Source: Gemmatimonadota bacterium
GTDB lineage: Bacteria > JAAXHH01
NCBI GenBank assembly: GCA_009841265.1
Contig: VXMB01000007.1
Coordinates: forward strand, 598,173-662,172
Length of the DNA: 64,000 nucleotides
Direction of reading: 5' to 3'
In this document: positions 34,785 through 44,078 of the stretch, piece by piece
Numbering within the stretch: position 1 is the first letter of the stretch
Layout: every line of letters begins with the position of its first letter
Notes under the pieces: generated by a model
Told to the model about the DNA's origin: nothing
The model's database searches: none
Seen by the model: only the letters and a program-made list of their open reading frames with translations
Translations under genes and position numbers: made by a program

Positions 34785-35135
34785 ATGGATGACGAGAAAG
34801 TCACCGTACGCGTCAACATCTGCGGGACCGAATATCCGATCCAGGCGGAAGAGGAAGCCGAGTACATCCAGCGGATCGCCGCCTACGTGGACGAGCGCAT
34901 GCGCGAGGTGCCCGTCAGCGTGACCATGCAATCCCTCACCAGCGTGGCGGTCCTCACGGCGATCAGGATAGCCGACGAACTGCACAAGGAACGTGAAAAA
35001 CAGCAGAACCAGGTCGAATCGGAGTCCATGCATCACGATCGGATCGCGGAACTGATCCGGCGCATGGACGAGTTGATGGAGCACCAGGTTCCTGAACAGG
35101 ATGAAGAGAAGGAAGACCATGACCGATCTTGTTGA
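34785..35135 (+). CDS. zapA: Cell division protein ZapA
   Basis: 116 residues. The N-terminal globular part (VTVRVNICGTEYPIQAEEEAEYIQRIAAYVDERM) matches ZapA, and a C-terminal helix (about 65-105) forms the dimerising coiled coil. ZapA bundles FtsZ filaments at the division site. Its position before rny, after pheT, is a conserved arrangement in several FCB and Firmicute genomes. Confidence 0.85.
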   Translation: MDDEKVTVRVNICGTEYPIQAEEEAEYIQRIAAYVDERMREVPVSVTMQSLTSVAVLTAIRIADELHKEREKQQNQVESESMHHDRIAELIRRMDELMEHQVPEQDEEKEDHDRSC

Positions 35136-35188
35136 GGAACGGACCATGTCCGGAACAACCGTAGTAATTGAAGAAGGTGGTTGCCACT

Positions 35189-36745
35189 ATGCTTGTGACG
35201 ATCAGTCTCTACGCAGGCACCGCCCTGATCATGTTTCTCTTCGGATGGTTCATTCGAAAGCGTGTCGAAAAACGTAAGACGGACAGTATGGAGCGCTTGG
35301 CAGAGAGCATCCTCGCAGAGGCGGTGGAAGAAGCTGAAACGATAAAGAACACGGCCAGGATCGAAATGGAGGAGGAATCCTACCAGGCCAAGGCAAAATT
35401 CGAGCGAGAAAGTAACCAGTCCCGCCAGGACATCCAACGCGTCGAAAAACGGATCTCGATCAGGGAGCAGAACCTGGAGCGCAAGGCCGACTACGTGGCC
35501 AAGCGCGAAAAAGGCATTCAGAAGCAATTCCAGTCGCTGGAGGAGCGGGACGAGAAACTGGTGGAATCCGAAGAGCGGCTGGACCAGCTGATCCAGCGGC
35601 AGACCGAACAACTCGAGCAATCCGCCGGCATGACGACGGAGGAGGCGAGAAAGGCGCTGCTCAGCAATATCGACGCCCGGATACGCGCCGAAGCCGGCCA
35701 GCAAGCCCGCAGCATCATCGAAGAAGCCCGCCAGAACGCGGAGGTCGAAGCCCGGGAAATTATCACGCACGCGATGCAGAAGTACACGCTGGATCACGTG
35801 ACGGAAACGACGACGTCGGTCATATCCCTCCCCGATAACGAAATGAAGGGACGCATCATCGGGCGCGACGGACGCAACATCCAGGCGTTCGAAATGTCAA
35901 CGGGGATCGACGTCATCGTCGACGACACCCCCAATGCCGTCGTCCTATCCGGGTTCAACCCCATGCGCCGCGAAATCGCGAAGCTCTCCATGGAGAAGCT
36001 CATCCAGGACGGGAGAATCCATCCCGGATTCATCGAGCAGGTCGTCTCCAAGACCCAGGAAGAAATCAGCGATCTGATCCAGGATACGGGCGACCAGGTG
36101 CTCTTCGACCTGGGCATTACCGGCGTCCGTCCAGAGTTGGCCATGCTGCTCGGGCAACTGAAGTACCGGATGACCGGCGGTCAGAACGCGCTGCATCACT
36201 GCCGCGAAGTGGCCGAGCTGGCGGGAATCATGGCGCAGGAACTGGACCTGGACGTGACCCTGGCCAGGCGCTGCGGACTGCTGCACGACATCGGAAAGGC
36301 CGTGGAAGGCGGCCCGGAAGGCGCGCACGGGGAACTGGGAAGATCGGTTGCCGAGAAGTACGGAGAACCGTCCGAAGTGCTGGAATGCATTGACGCCATC
36401 CACGGAAATCCGGAAGAGACCACCCCCATGGCCGTCGTGGTCAGAACCGCCGACAGCCTCTCCATGTCCAGGCCCGGCGCGCTCAGGGAACCGCTGGAAA
36501 AGTACGTCCGCCGGCTCCGGGAGATGGAACGGCTGGTGAGCTCCTTCGACGGCGTATCCAGGGCCTTCGTCATGAAGGCGGGAAAAGAAGTGCGGGTCAT
36601 GATCGATCACGAGGAAGTCGACGACCTCCGCGCGGTCCAGCTCGCCACGGAGATCGCCCGCAAGATCCAGGCCCGGATGGAATACTCGGGCCAGATCAAG
36701 GTGACGGTCATCCGGCAGACCCGGGCGGTCGAAATCGCCAGGTAG
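35189..36745 (+). CDS. rny: Ribonuclease Y
   Basis: 518 residues from ATG 35189 (a TTG at 35168 adds seven). An N-terminal membrane anchor (about 5-22) is followed by a long coiled coil (about 25-195), a KH domain (GRIIGRDGRNIQAFE near 220-234) and an HD phosphohydrolase domain (CGLLHDIGKAVEGG near 363). RNase Y is the membrane-associated endonuclease that starts bulk mRNA decay in bacteria without RNase E. AAGGTGG lies about 9 nt before the chosen ATG. Confidence 0.95.
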   Translation: MLVTISLYAGTALIMFLFGWFIRKRVEKRKTDSMERLAESILAEAVEEAETIKNTARIEMEEESYQAKAKFERESNQSRQDIQRVEKRISIREQNLERKADYVAKREKGIQKQFQSLEERDEKLVESEERLDQLIQRQTEQLEQSAGMTTEEARKALLSNIDARIRAEAGQQARSIIEEARQNAEVEAREIITHAMQKYTLDHVTETTTSVISLPDNEMKGRIIGRDGRNIQAFEMSTGIDVIVDDTPNAVVLSGFNPMRREIAKLSMEKLIQDGRIHPGFIEQVVSKTQEEISDLIQDTGDQVLFDLGITGVRPELAMLLGQLKYRMTGGQNALHHCREVAELAGIMAQELDLDVTLARRCGLLHDIGKAVEGGPEGAHGELGRSVAEKYGEPSEVLECIDAIHGNPEETTPMAVVVRTADSLSMSRPGALREPLEKYVRRLREMERLVSSFDGVSRAFVMKAGKEVRVMIDHEEVDDLRAVQLATEIARKIQARMEYSGQIKVTVIRQTRAVEIAR

Positions 36746-36785
36746 GGGTGTTGCCGGAACAGGCGAGGGAGGAAGGCCAGGCTTG

Positions 36786-38093
36786 GTGAACGAGGGCGAC
36801 AACGGCGTACTGACCGTTACCGAACTGACCGCGGGGATCAAGACGCTCCTCGAGGAAGCGTTTCCCTACGTGTCGGTATACGGTGAAATCTCCAACTACA
36901 AGCGGCACTCGTCCGGTCATGCCTACTTCTCGCTGAAGGACGACCGCAGCCAGCTGCGTTGCGTCATGTGGCGGTCGGCGAACCGCAAACTGACCTTCGA
37001 ACCCGAAGACGGCATGGAGGTCCTGGCGCGGGGCGCCCTTTCCGTCTACGACGTGCAGGGGCAGTACCAGCTCGTCGCCCAGCAATTGAAGCCCGTGGGC
37101 GCGGGCGTGCTCCAGGCGGCCTTCGAGCGGTTGAAGGCCAAGCTCGAGAAAGAGGGCCTGTTCCGCGAGGAACACAAGCAGGCGCTTCCTTCCTTCCCGG
37201 AGCGGGTGGGCGTGGTCACCTCCGCTTCCGGCGCCGCGATCCGGGACATCATCCAGGTCCTGCGCCGACGCGCGCCGTGGGTCTCGATCATACTCCGGCC
37301 GGCGCCCGTGCAGGGCGAAGGCGCCGCGGCGGAAATCGCGGCCGCCATCGAAGAGATGAACGATTACGGCGAGGTGGACGTACTGATCGTCGGCCGGGGA
37401 GGCGGATCGGTGGAGGACCTGTGGGCGTTCAACGAAGAGGCGGTGGTCCGGGCGGTCTACCAGTCCCGGATCCCGGTGGTCTCCGCCGTGGGACATGAAA
37501 CGGACTACACGCTGACCGACTTCGCGGCCGATCTCCGGGCGCCCACGCCGTCGGGCGCGGCCGAAATCGTCGTCCGCGACCTGCGGGAATTGAAGGACCG
37601 GTCGGAGGCCGTGTTGAGACGGCTTTGCGGAAGCATGACGGGGTACCTGGACCGGTCCCGCCAGCGCGTTGTCACGGCACTGACCAGTTACGGACTCAGG
37701 CGGCCCGTCGACCAGATCGGCCAGTACGCCCAGTTTACCGATGAACTGACCCGCCGCCTGGCCGACCGGTGCTTCCACGACCACGAAACACGCGTCCAGC
37801 TGGTCGGCGGACTGGCCGGACGGCTCCAGGCCCTCAGCCCGCTCTCCGTCCTGGAACGCGGATACGCCGTGTGCCAGCGCGCGTCGGACGGGCGCATCGT
37901 CCGCGACGCGGATGAACTCAGCGTCGACGACCGCGTGAACGTACGCCTGCGCAAGGGCGAAGCGTTCTGCCGGGTCGAGCACCTCCATGACGGGGCGGAA
38001 CCGACTGAGCCCGCCGCCCGGGGGAAACGGCGCGAGGAAGCGCCGGCCACATTCGGCCTGTTCGATGAATCGAATACCACCGAAACTGCCTGA
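36786..38093 (+). CDS. xseA: Exodeoxyribonuclease VII large subunit
   Basis: 435 residues. The N-terminal OB-fold (about 8-105; YVSVYGEISNYKRHSSGHAY) is followed by the catalytic domain (FPERVGVVTSASGAAIRDII near 137, VDVLIVGRGGGSVEDLWAFN near 198, PVVSAVGHETDYTL near 232) and a helical C-terminus. It degrades single-stranded DNA together with XseB. The start is GTG 36786, with GGGAGGAAGG upstream; TTG 36783 is adjacent and in frame. Confidence 0.95.
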   Translation: MNEGDNGVLTVTELTAGIKTLLEEAFPYVSVYGEISNYKRHSSGHAYFSLKDDRSQLRCVMWRSANRKLTFEPEDGMEVLARGALSVYDVQGQYQLVAQQLKPVGAGVLQAAFERLKAKLEKEGLFREEHKQALPSFPERVGVVTSASGAAIRDIIQVLRRRAPWVSIILRPAPVQGEGAAAEIAAAIEEMNDYGEVDVLIVGRGGGSVEDLWAFNEEAVVRAVYQSRIPVVSAVGHETDYTLTDFAADLRAPTPSGAAEIVVRDLRELKDRSEAVLRRLCGSMTGYLDRSRQRVVTALTSYGLRRPVDQIGQYAQFTDELTRRLADRCFHDHETRVQLVGGLAGRLQALSPLSVLERGYAVCQRASDGRIVRDADELSVDDRVNVRLRKGEAFCRVEHLHDGAEPTEPAARGKRREEAPATFGLFDESNTTETA

Positions 38094-38110
38094 CCGACGG
38101 GATACCGAGG

Positions 38111-38377
38111 ATGAACGAGAAGGAAAAACCGACTTTCGAGGAGGCGCTGAAGCGCCTCGAGCACATCGTCGAACGCATGGAACAGGGCGATCTCCCGCTG
38201 GATGAATCACTCGCCCTCTTCCAGGAGGGCATCGAGCTTTCCCGGATCTGCACCCGGCAGCTGAACGCGGCGGACGAACACGTGCGCAAGCTGGTGCGCG
38301 TGGAGAACGGCCGGTTCGTCATCGAGCCCTTCGAACCGGAATCGCCGCCCAGCCAGGGCAACGACCTGCAGTTCTAG
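38111..38377 (+). CDS. xseB: Exodeoxyribonuclease VII small subunit
   Basis: 88 residues. FEEALKRLEHIVERMEQGDL and LDESLALFQEGIELSRIC are the XseB signature. Several copies assemble with one XseA. It starts 17 bp after xseA. Confidence 0.95.
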   Translation: MNEKEKPTFEEALKRLEHIVERMEQGDLPLDESLALFQEGIELSRICTRQLNAADEHVRKLVRVENGRFVIEPFEPESPPSQGNDLQF

Positions 38378-38424
38378 ATTCCGGCGACCCCCATCGAGCG
38401 TTCCGACAGGACCGCACCAGATGA

Positions 38425-39534
38425 ATGGCGTCGTATATGACCGATACCCCGGGGAAGCAGGACTTCCTCGACGCGCTGGCCGTACGAAAGGAATGGGTGC
38501 GCGAGTACCTGGAGGCTGACCGCCGTAAAGTCCTGTTCGTTCCGGAGGACATACACGACGGGGTGTTCAGCTACCTGAAGGCGTCCGGCAAGGTGCTTCG
38601 TCCCTGCGTGCTCTACTTCTCCTGCGGTGCCGTGGGCGGCAGGGAGCGGTCCGCAACGCCCGCGGCGGTCGCGGTGGAACTGTTCCACACCTGGACCATC
38701 GTGCATGACGACATCATGGACCGGGACGCGCTGCGGCGCGGCACGCCCACCGTCCACGAGGAGTTCCGGCGACGGGCGCTGGCCGGCGGGGCTTTCGACG
38801 AAAGAGAAGCCGCCCACTACGGCCTGTCCATCGGGATCATGACCGGCGAGGTCCAGCACGGGTGGGCTACCGGACTCCTGACCGAACTGTACGACGCGAA
38901 CGCGGACAACGGCGAGGTGGTGATCGAACTCATCCGCTACCTGGAGACGGAAGTTCTCCTGGCCCTCGTAGGCGGACAGGCACTGGACATTCAGTACGCC
39001 AAGGCGCCCATGGACAGCCTGGACGAAGCGTCCGTGATCGACATGTTCTGGAGAAAAACCGGCGCGCTCTACGCCTTCGCGGGCGCGGCCGGCGCGATGA
39101 TCGGCCTGAATACGCCGGACCGGAACCACCCCATGGTGCGGGCGATTTCATCGTTCACCGGGGAATGCGGCGTGGCCTTCCAGTTGCAGGACGACATCCT
39201 GGGCCTCACGGCCGACGAGGCCACGCTGGGGAAACCGGTGTGCTCCGACCTCCGGGAAGGGAAGCGCACCCTGCTGCTCGTCCACACCTACCACAAGGCT
39301 TCGCCCGCCGAGCGGCGGTTTCTGCTCGACGTCGTCGGAAAACCGGGGGCTACCGACGAGCAGATCGCGGAGGTCCGCGACCTCATCCTGGCACACGGCG
39401 GTCTCGACCACGCCCGGACGCTCATGGAACAGCGCGTGGCCGATGCCATTCGAAATCTCGATGCGATTCCCGACTCTTCTTATAAGGGGTACCTGGTCAA
39501 TTGGGCGGAGTACCTGATCGGAAGGACCTTCTGA
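38425..39534 (+). CDS. Polyprenyl synthetase (FPP/GGPP synthase family)
   Basis: 369 residues of the trans-isoprenyl diphosphate synthase fold. The first aspartate-rich motif is HDDIMDRD near 95, the second QLQDDILGLTADEATLG near 254 lacks the last Asp of DDxxD but matches many GGPP synthases, and SDLREGKRTLLL follows. It condenses allylic diphosphates with isopentenyl diphosphate for quinone, carotenoid or lipid-carrier synthesis; chain length cannot be set from sequence alone. ATG 38425 or 38437 are both possible starts. The stop overlaps nadK by 1 nt. Confidence 0.88.
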   Translation: MASYMTDTPGKQDFLDALAVRKEWVREYLEADRRKVLFVPEDIHDGVFSYLKASGKVLRPCVLYFSCGAVGGRERSATPAAVAVELFHTWTIVHDDIMDRDALRRGTPTVHEEFRRRALAGGAFDEREAAHYGLSIGIMTGEVQHGWATGLLTELYDANADNGEVVIELIRYLETEVLLALVGGQALDIQYAKAPMDSLDEASVIDMFWRKTGALYAFAGAAGAMIGLNTPDRNHPMVRAISSFTGECGVAFQLQDDILGLTADEATLGKPVCSDLREGKRTLLLVHTYHKASPAERRFLLDVVGKPGATDEQIAEVRDLILAHGGLDHARTLMEQRVADAIRNLDAIPDSSYKGYLVNWAEYLIGRTF

Positions 39535-40394
39535 TGCATCGCGTGGGCATCATCGCCAATCCGGCACGGCCTGTAGTCGCCGGACTGATTCCGGAACTCG
39601 TTCGAATGGTCACGTCGCGGTCCGGAAAGCCAACGCTCGCGGCCGACCTGGCGGCCACGGCCGGCGAGGCAGTGGCCCGCCGGGAGTGCGTGGTCGTGGA
39701 TTCGGACGAACGCGCGGTGGAAGACGTCGACTGGGTCATCGCCATCGGGGGGGACGGCACGCTGCTCAAGACCGCGCGCCTGGTGGGCGCTTCCGGCACC
39801 CCCATTCTCGGCATCAATTCCGGAAAGCTCGGATTCATGATGCAGACGACGCCCGGCGATCTCGACGACGCCCTCGAACGCGTCTTCGACGGGCGGTACA
39901 CGCTGGACAAGCGACTGGTCCTGCAGGGACGGATAGCGAACGGGTCATTTTCGGCGCTGAACGATATCGTAATCGACAAGGGCGCGATCTGCCGGGTCAT
40001 CGAACTGGGCATCTATATCAATGACGAATACGTCAACGACGTCATGGCCGACGGTCTGATCGTGTCGACCCCGACCGGTTCCACGGCCTATTCGCTGGCG
40101 GCGGGAGGCCCGATTCTGGCGCCCGACATGGAAGCGATCGTCGTGTCGCCTATCTGTCCGCATACGCTTTCCAACCGCGCCATGGTGCTCGCCGCGCGGG
40201 ACCGCATCCGGATCGAAGTCCGGGCGGACCATCCCGATCTCCTGCTCACCGTGGACGGCCAGGAGAACGTGGTGATCCAGCCGGGCAACACGGTCGAGCT
40301 TTACCGGGCTGACCACACCATACACCTGATCAGGTTCACGGATCGTTCCTTTTACGATGTCCTGCGCACGAAGCTGAAATGGGGGGAACGCTGA
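39534..40394 (+). CDS. nadK: NAD kinase
   Basis: 286 residues. IAIGGDGTLLK (GGDGT, phosphate-binding Asp) near 69, GINSGKLGFM near 93, LNDIVIDKG near 141 and TPTGSTAYSLAAGGP near 182 identify ATP-NAD kinase, which makes NADP+. The ATG shares its A with the preceding TGA, so the gene is translationally coupled to the prenyl synthase. Confidence 0.95.
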   Translation: MHRVGIIANPARPVVAGLIPELVRMVTSRSGKPTLAADLAATAGEAVARRECVVVDSDERAVEDVDWVIAIGGDGTLLKTARLVGASGTPILGINSGKLGFMMQTTPGDLDDALERVFDGRYTLDKRLVLQGRIANGSFSALNDIVIDKGAICRVIELGIYINDEYVNDVMADGLIVSTPTGSTAYSLAAGGPILAPDMEAIVVSPICPHTLSNRAMVLAARDRIRIEVRADHPDLLLTVDGQENVVIQPGNTVELYRADHTIHLIRFTDRSFYDVLRTKLKWGER

Positions 40395-40426
40395 ACAACC
40401 CGGTCCAGCCGTTCATGTTGTAGCCT

Positions 40427-42136
40427 ATGCTCGCGAACCTGAGGGTCACAAACTACGCGCTCCTGGACAAGGTGGACATCGAGTTCACCCCCGGACTGAA
40501 CGTGCTCACGGGTGAAACCGGCTCCGGGAAGTCCATCCTGATCGGCGCGCTGGGACTCATTCTCGGCGGCCGGGCCGCGTCGGACACCATACGGGGCGGT
40601 GCGAAGTCCGCGATCGTCGAGGGGCTGTTCGAAGGAGAGCGCGACCCGCAACTGCGGGACCTGCTGTCTGAGATCGGCGTGGACCCGGAGGAGGATGGGC
40701 TGATCATCCGGCGGGAGGTCAGCCGCGACGGGCGCAACCGGTGCACGATCAACGGCAGCCTGGTCACCGTTTCCGTCCTCAGGAGACTGGGCGTCCTGTT
40801 GGTCGACCTGCACGGACAGCACGATCACCAGACGCTGCTGAACCCGCGGACGCACCGGGACTTCCTGGACGGTTTCGAGGACGTACGAACGCCGAAGCAG
40901 TACGTCGCCGAAGCCTACCGCCAGTTCACCGAACGGTCAGGGGCCCTTCGGCTGTTGGAGGAGGAACTCGCCGCCACCCGGGAACGGGAGGAACTCTACC
41001 GCTTCCAGCTCGACGAGCTCGAGCAGGCGGACCTTTCGCCGGGGGAGGACGAGGAACTGGAGAGGGAGCGGGCTGTCCTGGAGCACGCGGAACAGTTGAT
41101 CCGGGTCGCTTCCGAAGCTTCCGAGGCGCTCTCCGAGGGCGAGGGTGCCTTCGTCGACGGACTGGTCCGCGTCATCCGCGCGCTGGAGGAAGCGGAGCGC
41201 ATCGACCCCTCGCTCGGCGGGGCCCTCGAAAGCGTGCGCACCGCGCGCTACCAGCTCGACGACTGCACCGATTTCCTGCGGCGCTACCGCGACCGCGTCG
41301 AATACGACCCGGCGCGCCTGGAAGAGGTGCTGGACAGGCTGGATCTCATCGGGCGGCTCAAGCGGAAATACGGCGCGACGCTCGAGGAGGTCGCGGCCCA
41401 CCGTGCACGGATCGCCGGAGAACTGGAGCGGATGGACACGGCCGACGAACGCCGGAACCGACTGAGCGAGGAAGTGGAAGCGGCCCGGCGTGACCTTGCC
41501 GAAAGGGCGAAGGCCCTGTCGGACCGGCGCAAACTGGTTGCCCGCAAGCTGGAAGGCAGGGTCGTGGCGGAACTGGCGGAGCTGGGCATGGGGAAGACGG
41601 GCTTCCAGGTCGGGATCGCGTGGCAGGAGTCCGATGACGGACCGTTGCGGATCGACGGACGCGGTTTCCGCGTGGACGCCCACGGGATGGACCGGATAGA
41701 ATTCCTGATATCGCCCAATGCCGGGGAGGACCTGAAGCCGCTGGCGAGCATCGCATCCGGCGGCGAGATCTCCCGCATCATGCTGGCACTGAAGGTGATC
41801 CTGGCCGAATCCGACCGCATGCCGACGCTGATATTCGACGAACTGGACATTGGGATCGGAGGCCGCATCGCCGAATCGGTCGGTCATCGCCTGAAGCTGC
41901 TTTCCAGGGACCACCAGGTGCTGTGCATCACCCATCTTCACCAGGTGGCCTGCTGGGGCCGTACGCATTTCACCGTGCAAAAGCAATCGGCCCGCGGCAG
42001 GTCGGTCACGCTGGTCGACCACCTGGACGAGGACGGACGGGTCAGGGAAATCGCGCGCATGCTGGCCGGGGAGACGGTGGACGCCATGGCCCTTTCCCAC
42101 GCCCGCGAGATGCTGCGTCGCACGGCGGTCGTGTGA
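40427..42136 (+). CDS. recN: DNA repair protein RecN
   Basis: 569 residues. The SMC-like ATPase halves are present: Walker A TGETGSGKSILIGALGL near 27-43 with NYALLDKVDIEF before it, a coiled-coil middle (about 150-370), and the C-terminal ASGGEISRIMLALK signature plus Walker B PTLIFDELDIGIGG near 466. RecN acts early in double-strand break repair. The gene lies 32 bp after nadK, a common neighbour in bacteria. Confidence 0.95.
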   Translation: MLANLRVTNYALLDKVDIEFTPGLNVLTGETGSGKSILIGALGLILGGRAASDTIRGGAKSAIVEGLFEGERDPQLRDLLSEIGVDPEEDGLIIRREVSRDGRNRCTINGSLVTVSVLRRLGVLLVDLHGQHDHQTLLNPRTHRDFLDGFEDVRTPKQYVAEAYRQFTERSGALRLLEEELAATREREELYRFQLDELEQADLSPGEDEELERERAVLEHAEQLIRVASEASEALSEGEGAFVDGLVRVIRALEEAERIDPSLGGALESVRTARYQLDDCTDFLRRYRDRVEYDPARLEEVLDRLDLIGRLKRKYGATLEEVAAHRARIAGELERMDTADERRNRLSEEVEAARRDLAERAKALSDRRKLVARKLEGRVVAELAELGMGKTGFQVGIAWQESDDGPLRIDGRGFRVDAHGMDRIEFLISPNAGEDLKPLASIASGGEISRIMLALKVILAESDRMPTLIFDELDIGIGGRIAESVGHRLKLLSRDHQVLCITHLHQVACWGRTHFTVQKQSARGRSVTLVDHLDEDGRVREIARMLAGETVDAMALSHAREMLRRTAVV

Positions 42137-42164
42137 ACCGATTGATCCCGCGAAGGACGGCGGC

Positions 42165-42725
42165 ATGAGTCCGGATTCCGAAGGGAACGGAAGCACGAGA
42201 CGGTTCTGGACACCGCCCAATGTGCTGTCCCTTTCGCGCATCGCCGCCGTTCCGTTCATTTACTGGAGTTTCGCCGGGGATGCGCGCCTGGCCCTGTACG
42301 GACTCGTTGGGTGCGCCTTTCTGACGGACGCGGCCGACGGTTACCTGGCGCGCCGCTTCCACTGGGCATCCCGATGGGGGCTGGTACTCGACCCGTTGGC
42401 CGACAAGATCCTGGTCGGCAGCCTGTCGGTCTTTCTGGTCCTGTTCCGGGAATTCCCGCTGTGGGCGGCCGCGCTGATCATCGCCCGCGACCTGTCCATT
42501 CTGATTGCGGGCGCGTACCTGTATCTCAAGCCCGGGAACGTGGTCCTGCCAGCCGACCGGGTCGGCAAGCTGACCACCCTGGCCATGGGCGTCGCGCTGG
42601 TCCTCTACGTTGTAGAGTGGCAGCCGTACGGAACGTGGGCCCTCTGGGCGGCCCTCTGCTGCGTGGTCGGATCGGGCCTGCACTACATCCTGGAATTCGC
42701 GCGGCGGGAAAGAACGGTCACATGA
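42165..42725 (+). CDS. pgsA: CDP-alcohol phosphatidyltransferase, probably PgsA
   Basis: 186 residues with several membrane helices. The family motif is complete: DAADGYLARRF (DG..AR) followed after 8 residues by GLVLDPLADK (G...D...D). PgsA makes phosphatidylglycerol phosphate from CDP-diacylglycerol and glycerol 3-phosphate; the related Pss or cardiolipin synthases cannot be fully excluded. The TGA overlaps the next gene's ATG by 4 nt. Confidence 0.85.
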   Translation: MSPDSEGNGSTRRFWTPPNVLSLSRIAAVPFIYWSFAGDARLALYGLVGCAFLTDAADGYLARRFHWASRWGLVLDPLADKILVGSLSVFLVLFREFPLWAAALIIARDLSILIAGAYLYLKPGNVVLPADRVGKLTTLAMGVALVLYVVEWQPYGTWALWAALCCVVGSGLHYILEFARRERTVT

Positions 42726-43666
42726 ATCGCGGGGCATCGAAATGGGCAGTCACCGGTTGGCATCACCTGTCGTTCGAACGGCCCGAAGACTGGAGCATCG
42801 GCGCGGTATCGGGCGATTTTACGACGGGCTATCTGCGGCTCGACGACACGGAGATGCCCCGTTTCGAGCTGAGGTGGGAGCGCACGCGCGGCCGGGAAGC
42901 GCCCGATCAGGTGGTCGCGAGGTATCTCAAGAACCTCACCGGAAAGGGCGGGAAGAAGGCGCCGCCCGTCAAGATCCGGCGCGACCTGGCGCTCATCAAG
43001 GACGAATCCGTACTGGCGGAACGGACGGTGGAGGGGTTTCACTGGCGGACGGAAGGACCCGAGCCCCTGCAGGCCTACGGCTGCCTGTGGATGTGCGAAA
43101 CCTGCGGCCGCACGGTCTTCGCCCAGGTCCTCGGACGGGGGGGAGAGTCCATGATGACCCGGGCCTCGAGACTGCTGAGCACCCTGGACGACCACGCGCG
43201 CGGCGACACCGCCACCTGGGCCGTGTACGGGCTGCGCATCGAGCTGCCGTCCGACTACGTCCTGAAGCAACACTCCTTCATGACGGGCCGTATCGAGTTG
43301 ACTTTCCAGCGCGGCGGCGCCAGATTGGAACTGTTACGGATGAGCCTTGCCGAAATGCACCTGGAGGGCCGGACGTTCCCGGACTGGTTCCAGGACACCT
43401 ATAGCAGCGAAATCGACGTCTGGATCGACGACGCCGGTCCCACGGGCGGACATCCGTCCATCGGAGGGACGGGCCAGGGCGTGGATCCCGAGACGGTGCA
43501 CAGCCGCATGGCGTGGCTGCCGTGGCGGCGACCGCAAAAAAAACCATTGAGTTGTCGCGGCTGGCATTGTATCGATGGCAATAGGATATATGTGCTGCGA
43601 CACCAGGATGAATCGCACCGGCCCGAGTTTCTGGATGAAATAGCCGGTACGGTGGTCTGCCACTGA
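42722..43666 (+). CDS. Unknown protein with CxxC motif, first gene of PqqD/ABC cluster
   Basis: 314 residues, no signal peptide or membrane helix. Two related halves seem present: HHLSFERPEDWSIGAVSGDF near 14 and YGLRIELPSDYVLKQHSF near 168 each begin with a hydrophobic/Pro/Asp pattern and may be a duplicated beta-rich domain. Cys residues cluster in GCLWMCETCGRTVF (about 119-132), SCRGWHC (about 281) and VVCH at the end, which could bind metal. No family was recognised. ATG 42722 overlaps pgsA (ATGA). It is followed by PqqD, FtsX-like permease and ABC ATPase genes, all on one strand with short gaps. Confidence 0.75.
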   Translation: MNRGASKWAVTGWHHLSFERPEDWSIGAVSGDFTTGYLRLDDTEMPRFELRWERTRGREAPDQVVARYLKNLTGKGGKKAPPVKIRRDLALIKDESVLAERTVEGFHWRTEGPEPLQAYGCLWMCETCGRTVFAQVLGRGGESMMTRASRLLSTLDDHARGDTATWAVYGLRIELPSDYVLKQHSFMTGRIELTFQRGGARLELLRMSLAEMHLEGRTFPDWFQDTYSSEIDVWIDDAGPTGGHPSIGGTGQGVDPETVHSRMAWLPWRRPQKKPLSCRGWHCIDGNRIYVLRHQDESHRPEFLDEIAGTVVCH

Positions 43667-43682
43667 TCTCGGGGTCGTAACC

Positions 43683-44078
43683 ATGCAATTGTTTCGAAAG
43701 AAGCCGCCCCCGCTGCCCCGAAGGGAGTTGTTGCGCGCGAAGCCGGTTCGCAATGAGAAGCTGACCTGCGAGGAGAACTCCGACGGGGAGATCGTGCTGG
43801 GCATTCCGAGGCGCAAGACCTGGTGGATCAACACCATGTCCCGGATGTTCTACGTGCCGAGCCGGCGGACGGTGGTGCTGGACCGGATCGGTTCGTTCCT
43901 TTGGGGGTTGTGTGACGGGCAGAATACGGTAGACCACGTCATATCGACGATCCGGACCGAATACAAACTGGAACGCAAGGAAGCGGAGATCTCCACGCTG
44001 ACGTACCTGAAACAACTCACGGAGAAGGGGTTGATCGGACTGGCCGTGGCAAACAGAAAAGGAGAAAGGAACGCATGA
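43683..44078 (+). CDS. PqqD-family (RiPP recognition element-like) protein
   Basis: 131 residues. The C-terminal 75 residues match the PqqD winged-helix fold: VVLDRIGSFLWGLCDGQNTVDHVISTI then a helix and FLxxL-like LTYLKQLTEKGLIGL. PqqD-type domains bind leader peptides for modifying enzymes, and divergent copies occur near transporters. The basic, Pro-rich N-terminal 50 residues are extra to the classical domain. Its TGA overlaps the FtsX-like permease ATG by 4 nt, so both are co-translated. No PqqA-like precursor or radical SAM enzyme is nearby. Confidence 0.75.
   Translation: MQLFRKKPPPLPRRELLRAKPVRNEKLTCEENSDGEIVLGIPRRKTWWINTMSRMFYVPSRRTVVLDRIGSFLWGLCDGQNTVDHVISTIRTEYKLERKEAEISTLTYLKQLTEKGLIGLAVANRKGERNA

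Noticed and set aside
42311..42721. N-terminal extension of the unknown cluster protein into pgsA
   Set aside because: The extension is out-of-frame pgsA sequence (Arg/Gly/Pro rich); the ATG at 42722 with 4-nt overlap is the natural start.
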